60,220 nucleotides of DNA from Chthoniobacteraceae bacterium (lineage in GTDB: Bacteria > Verrucomicrobiota > Verrucomicrobiia > Chthoniobacterales > Chthoniobacteraceae). Position 1 is the first letter of the stretch. Each line of letters starts with the position of its first letter. Of the stretch, positions 26,300 through 34,739 are shown piece after piece. The notes beneath the pieces were generated by a model, which had not been told where the DNA came from, did no database searches, and saw only the letters and a list, made by a program, of their open reading frames with translations. The DNA is taken from contig CANJZW010000019.1 of NCBI GenBank assembly GCA_947479475.1, positions 1 through 60,220 of the forward strand. Direction: 5' to 3'. The translations under genes and the position numbers were made by a program.

Positions 26300-27862
26300 A
26301 TGGAAATTGAACTCAAATTGCTTTGCGATGCGACTGCTATTCCTGCGATTGCCAAACACAAGTTGCTACAGCAATTTTCTGAATCGACGCCTAAACAGTC
26401 ACGCGTCACGAGTATTTATTTTGATACGCCTGATTCTTTTCTGCGGCAACATGGCCTGGGGCTGAGAGTTCGGAAGATTGGCAGGAAGTGGGTACAAACC
26501 CTGAAGGGAGGAGGATCTGCGGCTTCGGGCCTGCATCGACGTGAGGAATGGGAGCTACCCTTGGCTGGGAAGCGTCCGGATCTGAGTATGCTCCAGTCTG
26601 TAGTAGGGGCGAAGTCTGAGGTGGGAAAGCTGCTGGGAGCGCCCCACCTCTCGGAACGACTCGACCCTATTTTCACCACAGATTTCAAACGTATTGCCTG
26701 GCCATTAAAACTTCCGAGCGGTCAAAAAATCGAGTGCGCTCTAGACGTGGGAAAGCTGACGCAAGGAACTAAAAAAGAGCTGATTAGCGAGCTCGAGCTG
26801 GAGCTGAAATCTGGAGATGCCTGTGGATTGTTCGAATTGGCACAGCAGCTTATGGCAACGGTTTCATTTCGCTTGGGGCATTTAAGCAAAGCGGCACGGG
26901 GTTACGCCTTGTGTGAACCTGTGAGCGTCATTCCTGTGGTCAACGCGACCGATGTGAGTTTGTCCCCTGAGATCCTCGTGGCACAGGCGGGGAGGAGCAT
27001 TTTCGAAAGTTGCTTTAACCAGATTCATGGTAATGAGACGGGCGTAACACAGGGTCACGCCATGGAGAGCATCCATCAAATGAGAGTGGGATTAAGGCGG
27101 TTGCGTTCCGCCATCGGGCTTTTCGGAAAGACCTCGTATTTCCCGGATCCGTTAATGGACGAGTTGCGCTGGATTACCTCTGAACTTGGTGGATCCCGCG
27201 ATTGGAAGATTTTAGCGTTTGAAACTTTAGCGGAAGTCGCTGCTGTCTGCCCCTCTCTGGAACATAGTATCGTCGATATTGGAGCGCTTCAGAAGGCTGC
27301 AATTGCGATGGCGGCGGACCATAGGCAGCGAGCCTCCGCTGCGGTTCAGTCTGAGCGTTACGCCAGGATGGCTCTCGCTTTGGGGGGCTGGCAGCATTGT
27401 GACAAATGGTTTCCCTCTGTCTCATCGACAGAAACAGAGGATGGACATGATTTGGATTCTCCCCTCAAAGAATGGGTTAAACCCCGGCTAACAGCGCTGT
27501 TTCTTAAACTAGCAAAAAGAGCAAACCGCTTATCCAAAGCTCCTGCTGAACGACGTCATCGTGCACGAATTGCGGCCAAAAAGCTTCGCTACACCATAGA
27601 GTTTTTTCGCACACTCTACCCGAAAAGGGAGACGAGTGAGTTTATCTCAAAACTCAAGGAATTGCAGGATGCTCTCGGCTGGCTTAATGATGCGGCCGTC
27701 GCAGACGCTCATTTGAATGCGCTTGCCGACCGGACTCCAGAGCTGGCCGCTTCTGCTCAATTTGTGCGCGGTTGGCTCGCGGGCCGGGCTGACAATGCTA
27801 TCCACGTTTTAGCGAAGGCGTGGAAGCGCTTTCGCTCAGCCTCGTTACCGTGGAAAGCATAG
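26300..27862 (+). CDS. CYTH-CHAD domain protein
   Basis: The 520-residue protein starts at 26300 with the CYTH signature ExExK (MEIELKLL). The CYTH barrel continues through TSIYFDTPDSFLRQHGLGLRVRK, WVQTLKGGG and ISELELELKSGD to about residue 200. A CHAD domain (about 230-515) follows, with HQMRVGLRRLRSAIGLF and RHRARIAAKKLRYTIEFF, the Arg/Lys/His helices that bind polyphosphate. CYTH acts on triphosphates; CHAD targets proteins to polyphosphate granules. The upstream in-frame extension is not family-like. Codon use is more AT-rich than in surrounding genes, suggesting acquisition. Confidence 0.92.
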   Translation: MEIELKLLCDATAIPAIAKHKLLQQFSESTPKQSRVTSIYFDTPDSFLRQHGLGLRVRKIGRKWVQTLKGGGSAASGLHRREEWELPLAGKRPDLSMLQSVVGAKSEVGKLLGAPHLSERLDPIFTTDFKRIAWPLKLPSGQKIECALDVGKLTQGTKKELISELELELKSGDACGLFELAQQLMATVSFRLGHLSKAARGYALCEPVSVIPVVNATDVSLSPEILVAQAGRSIFESCFNQIHGNETGVTQGHAMESIHQMRVGLRRLRSAIGLFGKTSYFPDPLMDELRWITSELGGSRDWKILAFETLAEVAAVCPSLEHSIVDIGALQKAAIAMAADHRQRASAAVQSERYARMALALGGWQHCDKWFPSVSSTETEDGHDLDSPLKEWVKPRLTALFLKLAKRANRLSKAPAERRHRARIAAKKLRYTIEFFRTLYPKRETSEFISKLKELQDALGWLNDAAVADAHLNALADRTPELAASAQFVRGWLAGRADNAIHVLAKAWKRFRSASLPWKA

Positions 27863-28030
27863 ACACCCCTCTCCGCAGGGGATGAAATTCCCGGCCTGCT
27901 AATCCATTAAGTCGATTTTAAAAAGTCATGCAGGACAAGTCTCACCCCGCCTATGCGTCCACCGGCAATGCGTATGCTTGGCGGGTAGGGGCTAGAGCGG
28001 CCGATAAGAATTGAGATCGTCAAATCTCCG

Positions 28031-28795
28031 TCATCGGCCGCTCGCAACTCCGCCGATTGCAGGAGAAAGGGGTTGTTGGCGGTGATGGGCGAGCACACTG
28101 AGGCAATACATGGCGGCCGTTTCCACACGCAGCACGATGTCTCCGAGGGTGACCGGGCGGGCGCCCCAGGCCACGATTTGCTCCATCTCGTGGGGCGAAA
28201 AATCCCCCTCGGGGCCGACCCACACGAGGGCGTCCTCCCGCAGCGTTTCAGGCAGGGCGCTCCGCAAAGGCACGGCGCCGGAATGCAAGGAGGCGACCAA
28301 CGAAACGGGCGGCGCCGGCTCCTTCAAGAAAGACTGCAGATTCACGGGAAGGGCCACTTCCGGCAGCCAGTTTTGGCCGCATTGCTTACAGGCCTCCACC
28401 ACCACTTTCTCCCATTTTTCCCGCTTTCGATCACGCTCCGCCCCATCGAGATGCACCACGGTTCTCTCCGAGAGCAGAGGAACAATTCTGGAGACACCCA
28501 GTTCCACGGCTTTTTCGAGAATCCACTCGAACAATTTGCCCTTTGGAACCGCCTGAACAAGGGTCGTTTTTCCAACGGGCGCAGGCGTCCTGGTGATGCC
28601 CAGGATTTCAGCCTCCACCCGCCTCTTGCCCGCGACGATGAGTCGGGCGGAAGCCAATGCACCGGCTCCGTCAAACAGGGAAAGAGAGTCGCCCTGTTTG
28701 AGGCGGAGGACCTCGACGGCATGACGCCCCTCGGCCTCGTCCAAAACCACACGGTCGCCCAACCACTGGGCTGCCGGAGCATAAAAACGGGGCAT
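28031..28795 (-). CDS. rsmE: 16S rRNA (uracil1498-N3)-methyltransferase
   Basis: The 254-residue protein shows the RsmE pattern: N-terminal PUA-like barrel (MPRFYAPAA...DEAEGRHAVEVLRLKQGD), then the SPOUT domain with KLFEWILEKAVELGVSRIVPL, VGPEGDFSPHE (the SAM-binding knot) and VTLGDIVLRVETAAMYCLS. It methylates U1498 of 16S rRNA. It lies 14 bases after dnaJ on the same strand, an arrangement seen in many bacteria. Confidence 0.95.
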   Translation of the reverse strand: MPRFYAPAAQWLGDRVVLDEAEGRHAVEVLRLKQGDSLSLFDGAGALASARLIVAGKRRVEAEILGITRTPAPVGKTTLVQAVPKGKLFEWILEKAVELGVSRIVPLLSERTVVHLDGAERDRKREKWEKVVVEACKQCGQNWLPEVALPVNLQSFLKEPAPPVSLVASLHSGAVPLRSALPETLREDALVWVGPEGDFSPHEMEQIVAWGARPVTLGDIVLRVETAAMYCLSVLAHHRQQPLSPAIGGVASGR

Positions 28796-28809
28796 GGGGC
28801 TGGGCGGGT

Positions 28810-29976
28810 TCAGCTAAAAAACTCGCGGGCTTTTTCGAAGAAACTCTTGTGCATTGGCGAGTTGTGTTCACCCATGGAGGCCGCAAACTCTTCGAGTTTC
28901 GTGCGCTGTTCGGCGTCAAGCTTGGAGGGCACCTCCACAATCACCTGCACCAGCAGATCGCCGTACAGGCTGCTATTGAGTTCGGGCATGCCCTTTCCTC
29001 GCAGCTTGAAAGTGGTTCCGCTCTGCGTCCCGGCCGCCACCTTGAGTTGCACGCGCCCGCTCAGCGTGGGCACGGTGACTTCGCCGCCGAGGGTTGCCGT
29101 CGTGAAGGAGATGGGCACCTTGCACATGAGATCGCTGCCGTCCCGGTCAAAAATCGAGTGCTCCTTCACGTGCATCACCACGTAGAGATCGCCGTTGGGG
29201 CCGCCGCGAACCCCCGCCTCCCCCTGCCCCGTGGAACGCAGTTTCATTCCGTCTTCGATTCCCTTGGGAATCTTCAATTTGATCTGACTCGGCTGCGTGG
29301 AGCGGCCTTCGCCCGAGCATTTTTTGCAGGGCTTATCCAAAAGCTGACCCGTGCCGCGGCAGCGACCGCAGGTCTGCGCCATTTGGAAAAAGCCCCGGGA
29401 GGAGAGCACCTGGCCGCGGCCGCCGCAATCCCGGCAGATGACGGCCTTGGAGCCCTGCTCGCCGCCGGAACCATTGCAACCGCCACAGCGATCGCGTTTG
29501 GTGACCTCAATATCTTTTTCACATCCCGCCGCCGCTTCTTCCAAAGAGATTTGCAGATCGTAGCGTAGATCTTCGCCCCGGTTGCGATCGCCCCGGCCGC
29601 CTCCGCCTCCACCGCCGCCGCCGAAAAACTGTTCAAAGATGTTTTCGCCACCGCCGCCGCCGCCATTGAAAACCTCCCTGAAGATGTCGAAGGGATCATG
29701 GGAACCGCCCGCCCCGGCGCCGCGCCCGGCGCCGCCACCGCCGCCCTGCGTGAAGGCAGCGTGGCCGTAACGGTCGTAGGCGGCGCGTTTCTGGTCGTCG
29801 AACAAAACGTCGTAGGCCTCGCCTAGTTCCTTGAACTTGTCCTCGGCAGACGCGTCCCCCGGGTTTTTATCGGGGTGAAATTTCACCGCCAATTTGCGGT
29901 AGGAGCGTTTGATGTCTTCTGCGGAGGCGTCTTTGGGAACCTGCAGTACTTCGTAATAGTCGCGTTTGGAGGCCAT
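28810..29976 (-). CDS. dnaJ: Chaperone DnaJ
   Basis: The 388-residue protein is a full type I DnaJ: J domain with HPD (in [11 protein letters not shown]), a very Gly-rich linker (about 80-140, with long GGGGG runs), four zinc-finger CxxCxGxG repeats ([32 protein letters not shown]) and the C-terminal substrate-binding domain. It stimulates DnaK ATPase and delivers unfolded clients. It lies 143 bases after grpE. No CIRCE-like operator is seen in this gap. Confidence 0.97.
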   Translation of the reverse strand: MASKRDYYEVLQVPKDASAEDIKRSYRKLAVKFHPDKNPGDASAEDKFKELGEAYDVLFDDQKRAAYDRYGHAAFTQGGGGGAGRGAGAGGSHDPFDIFREVFNGGGGGGENIFEQFFGGGGGGGGGRGDRNRGEDLRYDLQISLEEAAAGCEKDIEVTKRDRCGGCNGSGGEQGSKAVICRDCGGRGQVLSSRGFFQMAQTCGRCRGTGQLLDKPCKKCSGEGRSTQPSQIKLKIPKGIEDGMKLRSTGQGEAGVRGGPNGDLYVVMHVKEHSIFDRDGSDLMCKVPISFTTATLGGEVTVPTLSGRVQLKVAAGTQSGTTFKLRGKGMPELNSSLYGDLLVQVIVEVPSKLDAEQRTKLEEFAASMGEHNSPMHKSFFEKAREFFS

Positions 29977-30119
29977 GGAAAAGGGTGGGGGAACTGGATG
30001 AGTTCAGGAATAATGGGTGTGAAAAAGACGGGCCGGGGAGGTGGAGGGACGGTGCATTTTCAGCCGCTATTGACGGCGACACGCTCCTCCCCGGGACCTG
30101 CGTCTTCGATAGGAGAGCG

Positions 30120-30680
30120 TTAGGCAGATGGCCCGCCAGAAACCACTACAAGCGCGGCGCGGAGCAACCTATCCTTGAGCCGATAGCCCTTGCGCAACTG
30201 GCGCACGACCGCGCCTTCCGCCACTTCATTGCTGGGTTCCTGCGCCACCGCTTCGTGCAGGTTTGGGTCAAACGGCAGTCCCGTCGACTCCAAAGTCTCC
30301 ACGCCAAACTGGTGTAACACGTCCTCGAGCTGGCGCTTGACCATCTCCATGCCGGAAACAATCGGGGCCGCCCCGTCGCTGGAACGAGCTGCGACCAAGC
30401 CGAGCTCAAAACTGTCCAGCACGGGAACCAGTTTTTCTACCAAAGAAAAGTTGGCATACCGCACCGCTTCGTCTTTTTCGCGGTTGGCGCGTTTGCGGTA
30501 GTTTTCAAAATCCGCCTGGGAACGGAGAGCCAGGTCGCGAAACCGTTCCAGGTCTGCCTGCACCTGGTTAATCGCGGCGTCTGCGCCAAAGCTGGCTTCG
30601 GAAGTTTCTCCATGCAGAGGCGTGGCCCCCGCGTGTGAATCTTCCGCGTGTTCTGAAGGATGCTGTGTTTCTGTGCTCAT
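30120..30680 (-). CDS. grpE: Nucleotide exchange factor GrpE
   Basis: The 186-residue protein has an acidic, low-complexity N-terminus, a coiled-coil region (LERFRDLALRSQADFENYRKRANREKDE, split here by description only) and the beta-wing domain ending in GYRLKDRLLRAALVVV. GrpE exchanges nucleotide on DnaK. Its ATG overlaps the stop of the upstream phosphatase gene (ATGA at 30677-30680), so translation is probably coupled. No hrcA or dnaK is in the operon. Confidence 0.95.
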   Translation of the reverse strand: MSTETQHPSEHAEDSHAGATPLHGETSEASFGADAAINQVQADLERFRDLALRSQADFENYRKRANREKDEAVRYANFSLVEKLVPVLDSFELGLVAARSSDGAAPIVSGMEMVKRQLEDVLHQFGVETLESTGLPFDPNLHEAVAQEPSNEVAEGAVVRQLRKGYRLKDRLLRAALVVVSGGPSA

Positions 30681-32092
30681 TTTTTACGTATCACAATCAA
30701 AGTAATGTCATCGTGCTGGGGGGCTGCGCCGACAAACTTTTTAAGGTCCTCTGTCAACTGCCCTAAAATAGCAGCAGCTCCCAGAGGCGCACTCTCGACT
30801 ATAGACTGAGTGACCCGCTCGATGCCAAACTCTTCTCCTTCGGCATCGAGTGCCTCTGTCACACCGTCTGTATAAAGAATGAGACAATCGTTGGGGTGAA
30901 GCTCCAAGGAAAAATCGCGGGTGAAACGGTCAAAGGCTTCCCCGCTGTCAATCCCCACGGCCATCCCCGGCGGGTTCACGCGGGTCACCGAGTGGTCGGC
31001 GGCGCGGTAGAGGAAGGGGGCGTCGTGCCCGGCCCTGCACAGGGTGATCTTCGGAGAATTGCGCTCCAAGACCATGTAGGCCATGGAGATAAACATATCC
31101 TCCTTGATGTCCGGAAAGAGCCTCTGATTGACGTTCTTCAGCACCTGCGCCGCGGATATTTCCCCCGGCGCCTGACTGCGCAGCACGCTGCGGCAGGTGG
31201 CCATGATGAGGGAGGCTGGGACCCCCTTGCCCGAAACGTCCGCGATGACCACGCCGCAACGCTCCTGGTCGACCGTCAGAAAATCGTAATAATCTCCGCT
31301 CACATGCCGCGCGGGCACGTTGGAGCCGACGATTTCAAACCCGTCGAAATCCGGGTCTTTGGAGGGCAGGAGAATGCGCTGGATCTCCTGGGCGACCTGC
31401 AAATCGCTGTCGAGCCTGCGTTTTTCAGCGGCATCGGAGAAGACCTCGGCAGTGCGCAGGGTAAAGGCCGACTGCTCAGCGAGGGTCTGAAAGACCTGCA
31501 TGTCGGAGGTGGTGAAGGGTTCGTCCACGGGCGCACGCGCCAGAATAAGGACGCCGAAGCTGCGGCCTGAGTAGAGCAGCGGGGCGATGGCCACGTTGCC
31601 GGAAATGCCCCCGTTGCGGCGGGCAGGCACGAGGCGGGGATCCTTGCTTCCAAGAACCTGCGCCTTCTCACTTTGCCAGACCTCGGCGAGCACTCCCTCG
31701 CCTTTTTTGACACGCCGGATGCGGAGCTGGCGGTGGATGGCATCCTCTTCCAGATGACCCTCATTCGGCAGTTCGATGAGAGCCGGGCAGCCTTTGGAGA
31801 CGTAGGCGGGCTGCATTTCCGAGCCGGAATCATTTGCCAGGTAAATGGCTCCGGACTGGCTGCGAAGAATGCGCAACAACCCTTTGACGATGAGGGTGTG
31901 CAGGTCCACGGGACGGGCGGTGCCCGAGAGGGCCTCCCCCAGGCCGTGGAGAAAGTCGAAAACCCTGGCCTCTTCTGTAACTACCTTTTCCCGTGCTTTT
32001 TGAAGCACGACAATACGCATGCGTTGCCACACAATAACCCCTCCCAGCGAGGCAATGGTGACTCCGCCTACGATGAGGGGAAGGGTGTCCAT
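30677..32092 (-). CDS. Membrane-anchored GAF-domain PP2C phosphatase (RsbU/SpoIIE type)
   Basis: The 471-residue protein has one N-terminal transmembrane segment (about 5-24), a short coil, a GAF domain (about 50-210) and a PP2C-SpoIIE phosphatase domain (about 240-470). Visible motifs are VIADVSGKGVPASLIMAT and DCLILYTDGVTEALD with the metal-binding Asp residues. Such enzymes dephosphorylate anti-anti-sigma factors in partner-switching stress pathways. No anti-sigma or STAS gene is nearby. Its stop codon overlaps the grpE start, tying a signalling phosphatase to chaperone synthesis. Confidence 0.9.
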   Translation of the reverse strand: MDTLPLIVGGVTIASLGGVIVWQRMRIVVLQKAREKVVTEEARVFDFLHGLGEALSGTARPVDLHTLIVKGLLRILRSQSGAIYLANDSGSEMQPAYVSKGCPALIELPNEGHLEEDAIHRQLRIRRVKKGEGVLAEVWQSEKAQVLGSKDPRLVPARRNGGISGNVAIAPLLYSGRSFGVLILARAPVDEPFTTSDMQVFQTLAEQSAFTLRTAEVFSDAAEKRRLDSDLQVAQEIQRILLPSKDPDFDGFEIVGSNVPARHVSGDYYDFLTVDQERCGVVIADVSGKGVPASLIMATCRSVLRSQAPGEISAAQVLKNVNQRLFPDIKEDMFISMAYMVLERNSPKITLCRAGHDAPFLYRAADHSVTRVNPPGMAVGIDSGEAFDRFTRDFSLELHPNDCLILYTDGVTEALDAEGEEFGIERVTQSIVESAPLGAAAILGQLTEDLKKFVGAAPQHDDITLIVIRKK

Positions 32093-32146
32093 ACTCTATC
32101 TATTCTCTTCAAGTGGGGCTTTCCGCCAACCCTCATTTATCAGGAA

Positions 32147-33274
32147 TCATCTTTCGGCAGGTATTTTAGTCCAACCGTCCCCGGGCGGATGCAGGTGCAA
32201 TTGGACCTTGGCGCGGGCGCTTTTTGCAAAATCCCGCTGGTCGGCTGGCATGTCCGGATCCGCCAAAGCCTTGTCAAAACTCAGAAGCGCCGCCTCCCCC
32301 TTCCCCGTGGTGGCGAGTGCCTGTCCCAGATAAACCTCGTACCAACTGGTGGAGCGTTTTTCACGCGTTGCAAGCTCGATGAGCTGGCGCAGAATGATGA
32401 CTTCCTCCTGAAAAGCCCGCACCTCGTGGCTGATCTTCGCATGCATGAAGAGCATCACTGGATCCCGCGGCGCCTCCTCCAGAAGGTCCCGGGACAATTC
32501 GTACGCCTCTGCGTACCGGCGGGAAAAGTAAAGCCCCTGGGCTTTGACCGAAATCGCGGGCCGAAACCGCTTTTCACGGCTCAGCGCCTTGTCGGCGGCC
32601 GCCACCGCCTGTTTCCACTCCCCGCGCGCCAGCCTGTACCAACCCTCCGCCGCGCAGACCGGGGCGCTTGAGGGGGCCATTTTCTTCGCCACCTCCAGCA
32701 ATTCACCGGCAGCCTCCAGGCGCCCTGCGGCCACCAGTCTTTCTGAAATGGCCGCCACCGCCATGGCCCTCAGGGGAGTCGCCGCCTTATCCCAACGCCC
32801 CACCTCTTTCCAAATCGTCTCCATGGTGAAGCGCTCCGTGCTGCCCCGCCGATAGACGAGCGACCAAGGATCCACCCGATCCAAAGCCCAGTCCTGGGTT
32901 TTGAGGAGGTGCTCCATGAGGGGACGGAACTGCATGGGATCCCCCACCAAAAGGAGGGCCTCGAAGCGTTCCTGCCGGTCGAGTTGCCTGAATAATTTGG
33001 GGTCCATCGCCGCCTGCGCCATCGCCCGCACGTGTTCGGAAGAGGAAACCCGGTCTGCGGCGGAAAGCCAGTCGGGGGCCTCCTTGACCAGTTCGGAAAA
33101 GGCGACGCCGTTGAAGTAAACCTTCTTCGCCCCCAGCCGCCCCACATGCTCGAGAACAGGAGTCATCTCAACCGGGAGCACCGATGGGGCATGGGAACAG
33201 CTAGAAAACACCATCGCGCTCCAGCACGCGAGAGCGAGGGCACGCGAGGGGCGCGTTTTTGAAACACGGTTCAT
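32147..33274 (-). CDS. TPR-type lipoprotein of unknown function
   Basis: The 375-residue protein has a lipoprotein signal peptide ending in S-S-C (FSSCS). Its C-terminal two-thirds consist of Ala/Leu/Arg-rich helical pairs typical of TPR repeats (for example LEAAGELLEVAKKMAP, RLARGEWKQAVAAADKAL and YAEAYELSRDLLEEAP). It is probably a periplasmic or outer-membrane scaffold. The start overlaps the tcdA stop (ATG at 33272-33274, TGA at 33271-33273). Function unknown. Confidence 0.8.
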   Translation of the reverse strand: MNRVSKTRPSRALALACWSAMVFSSCSHAPSVLPVEMTPVLEHVGRLGAKKVYFNGVAFSELVKEAPDWLSAADRVSSSEHVRAMAQAAMDPKLFRQLDRQERFEALLLVGDPMQFRPLMEHLLKTQDWALDRVDPWSLVYRRGSTERFTMETIWKEVGRWDKAATPLRAMAVAAISERLVAAGRLEAAGELLEVAKKMAPSSAPVCAAEGWYRLARGEWKQAVAAADKALSREKRFRPAISVKAQGLYFSRRYAEAYELSRDLLEEAPRDPVMLFMHAKISHEVRAFQEEVIILRQLIELATREKRSTSWYEVYLGQALATTGKGEAALLSFDKALADPDMPADQRDFAKSARAKVQLHLHPPGDGWTKIPAER

Positions 33275-34095
33275 GGGTGGATGTCGGGCCCGGCCTCCTC
33301 AAGAGCGATCCTGCGCACCACCTCGCCAGCCGCTACGAAACCGAACACGCCTGTCACAAAAGTGGCGGCCCCAAAGCCGCTGGCGCAGTCCATGAGGAGA
33401 GCGCCGCCATCCTCCCGCGCTTCGCACACCTCCCCGTTTGACCAGGGGTACACCGGCGGTTCGGTTGAAAAAACGCACGGGATCCCCATGGATTTGCCGG
33501 GAGAAAAGGTCACGCCGTGGACGCGCCGCAAGTCCCGGCGCACGACCTTGAGCAAGGGGTCCTGCCCGCTTTGGGCGAGATCGGAAATTCGAACCGCCGT
33601 GGCATCCCGTTTTCCGCCTGCGCCGCCGATGGTAAGCACGGCCAGGCCCCGCTCACGGCAGGCGGCGAGCAGGAGGCACTTGTTGACTGGGACATCAATG
33701 GCGTCGATCACCCAGTCAAAGGAGGGGGACAGGAGGCGGTGCGCCGTGGTGCGGGTGAGGAATTCCTGCTCGGCGCGCACCGTACACTCGGGATTGATGA
33801 GCCTGACGCGCTGCGCGAGGACCTCGACCTTGGGGCGCCCGACCGTGTCGCTCATGGCGGGTAGCTGCCGGTTGATGTTGGTCACACACACCTCGTCGAG
33901 GTCGATCAGGGTGAGGGATCCCACCCCGGAGCGAGCGAGCGCCTCCACCGCCCAGGAGCCGACGCCGCCGACACCGACCACACACACGTGGGCTTGCGAG
34001 AGGCGCTGGAGACCGGCCCGACCGTAGAGGCGCGCGATGCCGCCAAAACGCGGGTCATCAGAAAAAGTCTGCGCTGGGGAAGGAAGCGGCATCAT
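33271..34095 (-). CDS. tcdA: tRNA threonylcarbamoyladenosine dehydratase (ThiF/MoeB family)
   Basis: The 274-residue E1-like protein carries an ATP-binding Rossmann motif (VCVVGVGGVGSWAVEALARSG), DLDEVCVTNINRQ and FDWVIDAIDVPVNK, followed by the TcdA-type C-terminal region (GKSMGIPCVFSTEPP; CASGFGAATFVTGVFG). TcdA (CsdL) converts t6A37 in tRNA to its cyclic form using ATP and works with the sulfur carriers CsdA/CsdE in E. coli. A second ATG one codon later is equally possible. It heads the operon running to rsmE. Confidence 0.92.
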   Translation of the reverse strand: MMPLPSPAQTFSDDPRFGGIARLYGRAGLQRLSQAHVCVVGVGGVGSWAVEALARSGVGSLTLIDLDEVCVTNINRQLPAMSDTVGRPKVEVLAQRVRLINPECTVRAEQEFLTRTTAHRLLSPSFDWVIDAIDVPVNKCLLLAACRERGLAVLTIGGAGGKRDATAVRISDLAQSGQDPLLKVVRRDLRRVHGVTFSPGKSMGIPCVFSTEPPVYPWSNGEVCEAREDGGALLMDCASGFGAATFVTGVFGFVAAGEVVRRIALEEAGPDIHP

Positions 34096-34248
34096 GGGTG
34101 GAAAGGAGAGGGCATTCTACAGAGGTTTGGGAACTCGCTCAGAAAAAATTCGCGCGGAACGCTAAAAAAAGGGATGTCGCGGTCCACGGAGGGGCGAGGC
34201 CGCCACTTGCGGCTTTCCGGGAGCGCCCGGACGGTTCAGTGTTGTTGG

Positions 34249-34611
34249 GTGAAATTTCTATCCACCCTTGCCGCGATTATGCTCACCACCACCGCAGTCT
34301 TTGCCGATTCCCCCGTGCGCCATGTTGTTTCTTTTAAGTTCAAAAAGGAGGCAACCGCCGCTGATGTCCAAAAAATTGAGACGGCGTTTGCGGCGTTGAA
34401 GGCCAAGATTCCCCAGATTCAGTCGCTGGAATGGGGCACGAATGTGAGCGGCGAAAACCTCGACAAAGGGTTTACCCACATGTGGGTGCTGAGCTTCGGG
34501 GACGCGGCGGCGCTCAAGGTTTACCTGGACCACCCTGAACATCAGGCTTTTGTTAAAATACTCAAACCGAGCCTGGAAGATGCGTTTGTGATCGACTTCC
34601 AGCCGCGCTAG
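34249..34611 (+). CDS. Exported Dabb (stress-responsive A/B barrel) domain protein
   Basis: A GTG at 34249 gives a 120-residue product with a signal peptide (KFLSTLAAIMLTTTAVFA). A single Dabb domain follows: RHVVSFKFKKEATAADVQKIE, SLEWGTNVSGENLDKGFTHMWVLSF, YLDHPEHQAFV, VIDFQPR. An ATG at 34279 would shorten the signal. Dabb domains form dimeric ferredoxin-like barrels; some are cyclases, most are uncharacterised. Exported single-domain versions are common in PVC genomes. Confidence 0.85.
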   Translation: MKFLSTLAAIMLTTTAVFADSPVRHVVSFKFKKEATAADVQKIETAFAALKAKIPQIQSLEWGTNVSGENLDKGFTHMWVLSFGDAAALKVYLDHPEHQAFVKILKPSLEDAFVIDFQPR

Positions 34612-34618
34612 AAAAGCG

Positions 34619-34656
34619 GGTAAACAGCGGGCTTCACTTTCTTCCCGCTGTTTACC
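34619..34656 (+). terminator. Perfect 13-bp hairpin after the Dabb gene
   Basis: GGTAAACAGCGGG (34619-34631) pairs perfectly with CCCGCTGTTTACC (34644-34656) around a 12-base loop. There is no immediate T-tract (TTTTT occurs about 14 bases later), so it may be an atypical terminator or an mRNA-stabilising stem. Confidence 0.6.
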
Positions 34657-34739
34657 GTCCCTTGGCCCCATTTTTCCGCGAAACCGCTTTTTTCTTTTAG
34701 CGGCGAGTCATCTCGAAGAGACTCAGCGCCCCTTTTCCC

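Noticed and set aside
29977..30119. Search for a CIRCE operator before dnaJ
   Set aside because: No TTAGCACTC-N9-GAGTGCTAA-like inverted repeat is present here or before grpE.
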